From Betaproteobacteria bacterium (GTDB lineage Bacteria; Pseudomonadota; Gammaproteobacteria; Burkholderiales; Burkholderiaceae_C), in the NCBI GenBank assembly GCA_005882155.1, contig VBCQ01000138.1, positions 1,889 through 13,168 of the forward strand: DNA of 11,280 bases, written 5' to 3'. The notes beneath the pieces are model-generated. The model was not told where the DNA came from, did no database searches, and worked only from the letters and a program-made list of their open reading frames with translations. Positions 6,610 to 11,280 of this stretch are shown piece by piece (positions within the stretch are counted from its first letter, which is position 1; each line of letters starts with the position of its first letter). A program made the position numbers and the translations under genes.

Positions 6610-7905
6610 ATGAGCACCCCCCTCGACGACCCGCGCGGCTTTCTGCGCGCGCTCTACAAGGCCGCAGTCGCGCGCGCGCTGCCCGAGGTCGTCATCAACC
6701 GCTTTCTCCCACCGCCCCCCAAAGGCCGCACGCTCGTCATCGGTGCCGGCAAAGCGGGCGCTGCGATGGCCGCTGCCGTCGATGCGCTGTGGCCGCAACA
6801 CGAGCCGCTGTCCGGATTGGTGGTCACGCGTTACGAGCATGTCCCGCCCGCCTACAAAGCCAAGCCCGGGCGCATCGAAGTCGTCGAAGCGGCACATCCT
6901 GTCCCCGACGCTGCCGGGCAGCGCGCCGCGCAGCGCATCGCTGCACTCGCGCAGGGCTTGAGCGCCGACGACCTCGTGCTGTGCCTGATCAGCGGCGGCG
7001 GATCGGCTTTGCTCGCGATGCCGGCGACCGGCCTCACGCTCGCCGACAAGCAGGCTGTCAGCAAAGCGCTGCTGCGAAGCGGCGCGGCGATCGACGAGAT
7101 GAACTGCGTGCGCAAGCACTTGTCAGCGATCAAGGGTGGCCGGCTCGCGGCGCTGTGCGCGCCGGCCCGAGTCGTCACGCTGCTGATCAGCGACGTGCCG
7201 GGCGACGCGCCCGAAATCATCGCGAGCGGCCCGACGGTGCCCGACCCGACGACTTGCGCCGATGCGCTGCGCATCCTGAAGCGCTACGCGATCGCAATCC
7301 CCGATGCGGCCAGGCGTGGCCTCGAAAGCGGTGAATTCGAAACGCCGAAGCCGGGCGACGCGGTGTTCGCCGGCAATCAAGTCGCGATGATCGCGACGCC
7401 GCAGCAATCGCTCGAAGCTGCAGCGCAATGCGCGCGCGACGCCGGCATCGCCGCGCACATCCTGAGCGACGAGATCGAAGGCGAATCACGCGAGGTCGGC
7501 AAGGTGCATGCGGCACTCGCGCGCGCCGTCGCGCGGCGCGGCGAGCCGTTTGCGAAGCCCTGCGTGATTCTGTCGGGCGGCGAAACGACGGTGACGGTGA
7601 AGAGCAAGGGTGGCCGGGGAGGGCGCGCGACCGAGTTCCTGCTCGGATGCGCCATCGCACTGCAAGGCGAGCGCGGCGTCTACGCGCTCGCCGCCGACAC
7701 CGACGGCATCGACGGCGTCGAAGATAACGCCGGCGCGATCGTCACGCCCGACACGCTCGCGCGCGCGACGGCGCTCGCGCTGAAGCCGCTAGATTTTCTC
7801 GACCGCAACGACGCCTACAGCTTCTTCGCGCCGCTCGGTGACCTCGTCGTGACCGGGCCGACCTTCACCAACGTCAACGACTTCCGGGCTCTGTTGATCG
7901 TCTGA
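6610..7905 (+). CDS. gckA: Glycerate 2-kinase, MOFRL family (GckA/TtuD type)
   Basis: A 431-residue cytoplasmic enzyme of normal length for the DUF4147-MOFRL family, which phosphorylates D-glycerate to 2-phosphoglycerate with ATP. Older annotations call it TtuD hydroxypyruvate reductase. The N-terminal domain shows VIGAGKAGAAMA (43-54, K48), LISGGGSALLAMP with S128-S132, VRKHLSAIKGGRLA (167-180) and LISDVPGDAPEIIASGPTVPD. The C-terminal MOFRL domain has LSGGETTVTVKSKGGRGGR (from S322), EFLLG, ADTDGIDGVEDNAGA and a GDLVVTGPTFTNVND ending. The ATG at 6610 is the only ATG near the conserved start and has no ribosome binding site. It lies 56 bases after the kinase gene. Allantoin breakdown through glyoxylate, and glucarate breakdown through GudD, can both yield tartronate semialdehyde and then glycerate, so the gene fits both neighbours. 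That link is an inference. Confidence 0.93.
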   Translation: MSTPLDDPRGFLRALYKAAVARALPEVVINRFLPPPPKGRTLVIGAGKAGAAMAAAVDALWPQHEPLSGLVVTRYEHVPPAYKAKPGRIEVVEAAHPVPDAAGQRAAQRIAALAQGLSADDLVLCLISGGGSALLAMPATGLTLADKQAVSKALLRSGAAIDEMNCVRKHLSAIKGGRLAALCAPARVVTLLISDVPGDAPEIIASGPTVPDPTTCADALRILKRYAIAIPDAARRGLESGEFETPKPGDAVFAGNQVAMIATPQQSLEAAAQCARDAGIAAHILSDEIEGESREVGKVHAALARAVARRGEPFAKPCVILSGGETTVTVKSKGGRGGRATEFLLGCAIALQGERGVYALAADTDGIDGVEDNAGAIVTPDTLARATALALKPLDFLDRNDAYSFFAPLGDLVVTGPTFTNVNDFRALLIV

Positions 7906-7935
7906 GCGTGACCGGCCTCGGCGCGAAACAGCCGG

Positions 7936-8340
7936 CTACTTCCACTCGTAGAGCTGAGCGCGCGTGTTGCCCTGCGCATCCACCTCGAACTCGAACAGGA
8001 CGGCCACGCTGTTCAGGCGCGCCCATTTGGGCGAGGTGGTCTGCACGTAGGTGGCGCCGCGGTAGCTGATGGAGCCGTCCTTCTTGATCGTCCCCACGCC
8101 TTGACCTACCCAAGTGGCCATGTCGCCCTCTTGGCTCATGACGATCCCCTGGCCCTCGCCGAACAAGCTGCCGTCGGGCCGGGCGACCGCGATGTAGGTC
8201 GCAGTCTCGGTGTCTTTGACGCCCAGCAGCGATCCGGTTTCCTGTATCGAGGTTTCGATCCTCGGTCCGCCCCCCGGATTGGGAAGCACTCTCTGCGAAG
8301 TGACCTTGCCCGTGCTTTCGCCGATACGTTCGCCAAGCAT
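7936..8340 (-). CDS. Uncharacterised 134-residue protein
   Basis: I do not recognise a named family. The ATG at 8340 is preferred over the one at 8346, because AAGGAG (8347-8352, read on the minus strand) is then at ideal six-base spacing; for 8346 it would touch the start codon. The protein has no cysteine, no signal peptide and no membrane segment. It is rich in Gly, Thr and short alternating strands, suggesting a small beta-barrel. Visible motifs are GERIGESTGKVTSQRVLP (3-20), LFGEGQGIV (59-67), TWVGQGVGTI (76-85), SPKWARLNSVAVLFEFEVD (103-121) and a C-terminal YEWK. A repeated G.G.G pattern (GEGQG, GQGVG) may mark paired strands. It converges on gckA with 30 bases between them and diverges from the flavoprotein gene at 8581, so it is probably a single-gene unit. 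Function unknown. Confidence 0.8.
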   Translation of the reverse strand: MLGERIGESTGKVTSQRVLPNPGGGPRIETSIQETGSLLGVKDTETATYIAVARPDGSLFGEGQGIVMSQEGDMATWVGQGVGTIKKDGSISYRGATYVQTTSPKWARLNSVAVLFEFEVDAQGNTRAQLYEWK

Positions 8341-8346
8341 GTTCAT

Positions 8347-8352
8347 CTCCTT
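8347..8352 (-). promoter_or_regulatory. Strong ribosome binding site deciding the start of the 134-residue protein
   Basis: AAGGAG on the minus strand, followed by ATGAAC and then ATG. Its spacing picks the second ATG (8340) over the first (8346). Confidence 0.7.
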
Positions 8353-8493
8353 CGATCGATTGCGATGGACCCGACCCGAACGCCGACCCGACGCTCCGCC
8401 GTGCGTGAGCGCATCGGCGTTCCGGCGCCTCATGCCCCGACGCCAGCGGCGCCCGACCTTGCCGCGCGCGAGTGCGCCAAGCCATGTCAGCCA

Positions 8494-8522
8494 AACATAG
8501 TCCAGCACTCGGCAAATCGCAA
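8494..8522 (-). promoter_or_regulatory. Possible sigma-70 promoter for the 134-residue protein gene
   Basis: On the minus strand TTGCGA (8517-8522) and TATGTT (8494-8499) are separated by exactly 17 bases; each matches four of six consensus positions. It would give a leader of about 145 bases. In the 240-base gap between the divergent genes this is the best match I can see for this direction, but by-eye promoter calls in GC-rich DNA are weak. Confidence 0.25.
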
Positions 8523-8580
8523 AGCGACGCAGACCCGGCAGCGATGACAATCGGGGCCGGTCCACGGAAAGACGCCCGCC

Positions 8581-9180
8581 ATGATCGATGACCTAGCCGC
8601 ACTCAGAACGATGTACGCCGGCCCGACGCCGCGCGCAATCAACAAGCAGCTCGATCGCCTCGACCCTCATTGCGCGCGCTTCATCGCGCTGTCGCCGTTC
8701 GTCGTCGTCGCGAGCGGCGACGACCGATCGCTGGACGCATCGCCGCGCGGCGGCGACCCGGGCTTCGTCAAAGTCCTCAACGAGCGCACCCTGTTGATCC
8801 CCGATGCGCCCGGCAACAATCGGCTCGACACCTTCACCAACATCCTCGCGAGCGGTCGTGTCGGCCTGCTGTTCCTGATCCCGGGGGTCGACGAAACCTT
8901 GCGCGTCAATGGTGCGGCGCGCTTGAGCGACAGCGATGCATTGATTCAATGCTTCGCCAATGAAAAGCGCGTTCCCAAGCTCGTCGTCGAAGTGACGGTC
9001 GCCGAGGTCTACCTGCATTGCGCGAAGGCGCTGATGCGCTCGAAGTTGTGGCACCCCGACCACCGCGTCGAGCGCAGCGTGTTGCCGACTGCCGGCCAGA
9101 TGATCAGCGAGCAAACCGGGATCGTCGTTCCACTGGAGACGCAAGAACAAATGGCGGCGCGCTATGCCAAAGACCTCTAA
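8581..9180 (+). CDS. Pyridoxamine 5'-phosphate oxidase-like (PPOX class) FMN-binding protein, DR2398/MSMEG_1061 type
   Basis: A 199-residue cytoplasmic protein with the split-barrel flavin-binding fold. The stretch VLNERTLLIPDAPGNNRLDT followed by FTNIL (65-89), then RVGLLFLIPGVDETLRVNGAA (93-113), is characteristic of this subfamily. The GNNRLD segment lies where FMN phosphate is usually bound. LHCAKALMRSKLWHP (145-159) is a second conserved block, with C147 and the Trp. Members are usually annotated as probable FMN-dependent enzymes; the substrate is not known, and it should not be called PdxH. The ATG at 8581 has a GGAAAG about ten bases upstream. A GACAAT at 8546-8551 could be a -10 box. 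The gudD gene follows after 13 bases, so the two may be co-transcribed, without an obvious metabolic link. Confidence 0.88.
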   Translation: MIDDLAALRTMYAGPTPRAINKQLDRLDPHCARFIALSPFVVVASGDDRSLDASPRGGDPGFVKVLNERTLLIPDAPGNNRLDTFTNILASGRVGLLFLIPGVDETLRVNGAARLSDSDALIQCFANEKRVPKLVVEVTVAEVYLHCAKALMRSKLWHPDHRVERSVLPTAGQMISEQTGIVVPLETQEQMAARYAKDL

Positions 9181-9193
9181 CGCTGCGGCGGCC

Positions 9194-10546
9194 ATGACGC
9201 CATCGTCGTCTTTATCCCCGACGCCCGTGCTCACCGAGATGCGCGTGATCCCTGTTGCGGGACACGACAGCATGCTGCTGAACCTGAGCGGCGCGCACGG
9301 GCCGTTCTTCACCCGCAACCTCGTCGTCCTCAGCGACAGCGCGGGCCGCAGCGGTGTCGGTGAAGTGCCCGGCGGCGAGAAGATTCGCCAGACGCTGGAA
9401 GACGCGCGGGCGTTGCTGATCGGCCAGCCGATCGGCGCGCATCAGCGCTTGCTGAACGAGATGCGGCGCGCGTTTGCCGACCGCGATGTGGGCGGACGTG
9501 GCCAGCAGACTTTCGACTTGCGCGTCGCGGTCCACGCCGTCACTGCGATCGAAGCGGCGCTGCTCGATCTGCTCGGACAGCACTTGGGTGTGCCGGTCGC
9601 GGCGCTGCTCGGCGAAGGCCAGCAGCGCGACGTGGTCGACGTGCTCGGTTACCTCTTCTACATCGGCGACCGTCGAGCGACCGACCTGCCGTATCGCAGT
9701 GAAGCCAATGGTGATGCCCACGACGACTGGCAGCGACTTCGCCACGAGACTGCGATGACGCCGGAGGCGATCGTGCGCCTGGCCGAGGCGGCGCATGCGC
9801 GCTACGGCTTCAACGACTTCAAGCTGAAGGGCGGCGTGTTGCGCGGCGAGCAGGAGGTCGAAGCGATCCGCGCGCTGCACGATCGCTTTCCGAACGCGCG
9901 CGTCACGCTCGATCCGAACGGCGGCTGGCTGCTGCGCGACGCAGTGCGCCTGTGTCGCGACCTGCATGGCGTGATGGCGTATGCCGAAGACCCGTGCGGC
10001 GCCGAAGACGGCTACTCGGGCCGCGAGGTGATGGCCGAGTTCCGCCGCGCGACCGGCCTGCCGACAGCGACCAACATGATCGCGACCGACTGGCGCCAAC
10101 TTGGCCACGCGATCGCGCTGCATGCGGTCGACATCCCGCTCGCCGACCCGCATTTCTGGACGATGCAAGGCTCGGTTCGCGTGGCGCAGCTATGTCATGA
10201 GTGGGGGCTGACATGGGGATCGCATTCGAACAATCACTTCGACGTGTCGCTCGCGATGTTCACCCATGTCGCGGCCGCGGCGCCGGGGCGCATCACCGCA
10301 ATCGACACGCACTGGATCTGGCAGGACGGGCAGCGTCTGACCTGCGATCCGCTGCAAATTCGCGGCGGGCAGATTGCGGTGCCGACTGCGCCGGGACTCG
10401 GCGTCACGCTCGACATGGTGGAGGTCGAGCGGGCGCATCAGCTGTATCTGCAGCATGGCCTCGGCGCGCGCGACGATGCGGTGGCGATGCAGTATTTGAT
10501 TCCGGGGTGGCGCTTCGACAGCAAGCGGCCTTGCTTGGTGAGGTAG
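9194..10546 (+). CDS. gudD: Glucarate dehydratase
   Basis: A 450-residue enolase-superfamily enzyme, very close in length and sequence to E. coli GudD as I remember it (446 residues). It dehydrates D-glucarate (and L-idarate) to 5-keto-4-deoxy-D-glucarate in the cytoplasm. The capping domain has TEMRVIPVAGHDSMLLNLSG and GEVPGGEKIRQTLEDA. The barrel has the KxK motif FKLKGG (K210, K212; K212 the likely catalytic base), metal ligands D240 (LDPNGGW), the AEDPCGAE segment and N294 (ATNMIATD), and the Asp-His pair D318 (LADPHFW) and H344 (SHSNNH). It ends in YLIPGWRFDSKRPCLVR. The start at 9194 gives the usual short leader before TPVLTEM; an in-frame ATG at 9164 would overlap the previous gene by 17 bases, and neither has a clear ribosome binding site. 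No glucarate transporter or aldolase gene is in the window. Confidence 0.96.
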   Translation: MTPSSSLSPTPVLTEMRVIPVAGHDSMLLNLSGAHGPFFTRNLVVLSDSAGRSGVGEVPGGEKIRQTLEDARALLIGQPIGAHQRLLNEMRRAFADRDVGGRGQQTFDLRVAVHAVTAIEAALLDLLGQHLGVPVAALLGEGQQRDVVDVLGYLFYIGDRRATDLPYRSEANGDAHDDWQRLRHETAMTPEAIVRLAEAAHARYGFNDFKLKGGVLRGEQEVEAIRALHDRFPNARVTLDPNGGWLLRDAVRLCRDLHGVMAYAEDPCGAEDGYSGREVMAEFRRATGLPTATNMIATDWRQLGHAIALHAVDIPLADPHFWTMQGSVRVAQLCHEWGLTWGSHSNNHFDVSLAMFTHVAAAAPGRITAIDTHWIWQDGQRLTCDPLQIRGGQIAVPTAPGLGVTLDMVEVERAHQLYLQHGLGARDDAVAMQYLIPGWRFDSKRPCLVR

Positions 10547-10552
10547 TGACCC

Positions 10553-10577
10553 GTTCGCCCTGAGCTTGTCGAAGGGC
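10553..10577. repeat. Dispersed hairpin repeat (GTTCGCCCTGAG...GAAGGGC type) between gudD and the toxin-antitoxin genes
   Basis: GCCCT (10557-10561) and AGGGC (10573-10577) form a stem around GAGCTTGTCGA. I recognise this sequence type as a short dispersed intergenic palindrome common in proteobacterial genomes. It starts seven bases after the gudD stop. No T-run follows, so any terminator role would be Rho-assisted or absent. Only one copy was seen in this window. Confidence 0.65.
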
Positions 10578-10594
10578 TGCCGCGCGCGCATGCC

Positions 10595-10608
10595 CGTCGA
10601 AATCGACG
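10595..10608. promoter_or_regulatory. Inverted repeat upstream of the antitoxin gene, possible operator
   Basis: CGTCGA-AA-TCGACG is a perfect 6-2-6 inverted repeat 46 bases before the antitoxin ATG. Type II toxin-antitoxin pairs are often self-repressed at such sites. No definite promoter boxes accompany it, and TCGA-rich palindromes are frequent in high-GC DNA, so this is tentative. Confidence 0.25.
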
Positions 10609-10642
10609 ATGATCTGGACTTCGGGTCACCGAATTGCTGTCC

Positions 10643-10647
10643 AAGGG
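10643..10647 (+). promoter_or_regulatory. Ribosome binding site deciding the antitoxin start
   Basis: AAGGG lies seven bases before the ATG at 10655. It supports this start over an upstream in-frame TTG at 10634, which has no such site. Confidence 0.6.
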
Positions 10648-10654
10648 TGGTGTC

Positions 10655-10888
10655 ATGAGCGAACTGTTGGTCGAGTTGATTGAGAAAGCCAAGGCCCTTC
10701 CGAATGACGAGAAGGTCGTGTTGGTGGACGTATTGATGAACGACATGACGCCGCCCGATGCGCAATGGGAGGCAGCTTGGGCCGAGGAATGCCGCCGGCG
10801 GATGGATGCGATCGACCGGGGCGAGATGGCTGTTGTTCCTGCATACGAGGCCTTGGCTGAAATCCGCGCCCGCTTGAAGCGCGGATGA
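10655..10888 (+). CDS. Type II antitoxin, addiction module component (Unstab_antitox family)
   Basis: A 77-residue acidic protein. The N-terminal pattern ELLVELIEKAKALPNDEKVVLVDVLMNDM is typical of the putative addiction-module family (Unstab_antitox, TIGR02574-like), in which the protein neutralises a RelE/ParE-type toxin. The middle PPDAQWEAAWAEECRRRMDAIDRGEMAVVPAYEALAEIRARL contains the characteristic W..E...R...I..GE.....E.....R run that wraps the toxin. The ATG at 10655 has an AAGGG site. Its TGA stop overlaps the toxin ATG as ATGA, so the two are translationally coupled, with antitoxin first as usual. Base composition looks slightly less GC-rich than in the metabolic genes around it, consistent with a mobile cassette. 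Confidence 0.9.
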   Translation: MSELLVELIEKAKALPNDEKVVLVDVLMNDMTPPDAQWEAAWAEECRRRMDAIDRGEMAVVPAYEALAEIRARLKRG

Positions 10889-11178
10889 AGGCGGTTCTCT
10901 CCGCCGAGGCATTACGTGAAGCGCACGATGCGGCCGCCTATCTCGAGCGGCAGCGAGCCGGTCTTGGCAGTGAGTTCGCGGATGAGGTCGAACTTGGGCT
11001 GGAGATGATCACCGCGCGGCCGACATCGTGGAAACCGTTGACGCATGGTCTGCGCCGCTATCGCATCAAGCGGTTTCGCTACAACCTCATCTATCGATTG
11101 CGAGACAACCAAGCTGAAGTCATCGCGGTCGCGCATGACCGGCAACGTCCCGGCTACTGGCTGCCGCGTGTCGACTGA
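10885..11178 (+). CDS. Type II toxin, RelE/ParE family
   Basis: A 97-residue basic protein with the RelE/ParE fold pattern. The helical N-terminal part (SAEALREAHDAAAYLERQRAGLGSEF, 6-31) has the usual A..D...A..YL....GLG..F spacing. The C-terminal sheet is LRRYRIKRFRYNLIYRL (56-72), EVIAVAHDR (78-86) and RPGYWL (88-93), which is highly typical of ParE-type toxins. Members inhibit either gyrase or translation; the sequence alone does not tell which. It overlaps the antitoxin by four bases. Its last 24 bases overlap the 3' end of the xdhC-like gene on the opposite strand. It appears complete, with no frameshift. Confidence 0.9.
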   Translation: MKAVLSAEALREAHDAAAYLERQRAGLGSEFADEVELGLEMITARPTSWKPLTHGLRRYRIKRFRYNLIYRLRDNQAEVIAVAHDRQRPGYWLPRVD

Positions 11179-11280
11179 ATGCGTTCGGTCAAGTCCCCCG
11201 CCCGCTGCAGCAACTGTGCCACCACCCCCACCGCAATCACCTCCGGCTGCTTGCCCACGACCCCTTCGACACCGATCGGA
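11155..11280 (-). CDS. xdhC: Probable C-terminus of XdhC, xanthine dehydrogenase accessory protein (partial)
   Basis: Forty-one codons on the minus strand, entering from the right edge and ending at TAG (11155-11157). The peptide begins PIGVEGVVGKQPEVIAVGVV and continues AQLLQRAGDLTERIQ. The PIG...GK.P..IA......AQLL pattern matches the end of the XdhC Rossmann domain. XdhC inserts the sulfurated molybdenum cofactor into xanthine dehydrogenase, which produces urate. This agrees with the urate degradation locus at the left of the window. Its 3' end overlaps the toxin gene by 24 bases in tail-to-tail orientation. The fragment is short, so the call rests on one motif plus context. Confidence 0.68.

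Noticed and set aside
7912..7935. CCGGC...GCCGG inverted repeat between the convergent gckA and 134-residue protein genes as a terminator.
   Set aside because: Only a five-base stem with a loop of about 14 bases and no T-run on either strand.
8347..8580. Short frames on both strands in the gap between the divergent genes, including an N-terminal extension of the 134-residue protein to 8565.
   Set aside because: Arg-rich, without family features, and the strong AAGGAG site at 8347-8352 selects the start at 8340.
9212..10168. Minus-strand open frame opposite gudD.
   Set aside because: Shadow frame; gudD on the plus strand is unmistakable over its whole length.

Overview
The window looks like a high-GC chromosomal segment of a betaproteobacterium, probably Burkholderiales. 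This is inferred from codon use, gene content (membrane-bound PuuD urate oxidase, FCD-type GntR regulator, TRAP-type binding protein) and two short intergenic hairpin repeats of a kind I associate with that group. No rRNA, tRNA, CRISPR array, insertion sequence or phage gene was seen.

Left part (1-2895) is a urate-to-allantoate locus. An allantoinase gene (puuE, cut by the left edge) and a GntR/FCD regulator read leftwards and overlap by ATGA. Diverging from them are uraH (5-hydroxyisourate hydrolase) and puuD (membrane urate oxidase with a C-terminal cytochrome c domain). A perfect 18-bp palindrome lies in the divergent promoter region, and a second palindrome with the same TGTATACA core lies just before puuD. 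These are the best candidates for the regulator's operators. The OHCU decarboxylase needed between UraH and PuuE is not in the window.

Middle part (2973-7905) holds a secreted TRAP-type (DctP) substrate-binding protein without TRAP permease genes, followed 17 nt later by a hybrid sensor histidine kinase. This suggests a periplasmic binding protein working as a sensor. Then comes a MOFRL-family glycerate 2-kinase. Its substrate, glycerate, is where glyoxylate from allantoin breakdown and tartronate semialdehyde from glucarate breakdown can converge.

Right part (7936-11280) holds a small uncharacterised protein on the minus strand, a PPOX-class flavin-binding protein and glucarate dehydratase (gudD). 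A dispersed hairpin repeat, a type II toxin-antitoxin pair (Unstab_antitox/ParE-like) and, running in from the right edge, the C-terminus of what looks like XdhC complete it. XdhC is the maturation factor for xanthine dehydrogenase, the enzyme that makes urate. The window is therefore flanked on both sides by purine catabolism genes, with sugar-acid, signalling and addiction genes between them.

The most notable observations are the operator pair, the hairpin at the regulator/puuE junction, the DctP plus hybrid kinase pair, the repeated GATAAT promoter-like element (gckA may be leaderless), and the toxin gene whose 3' end overlaps xdhC.
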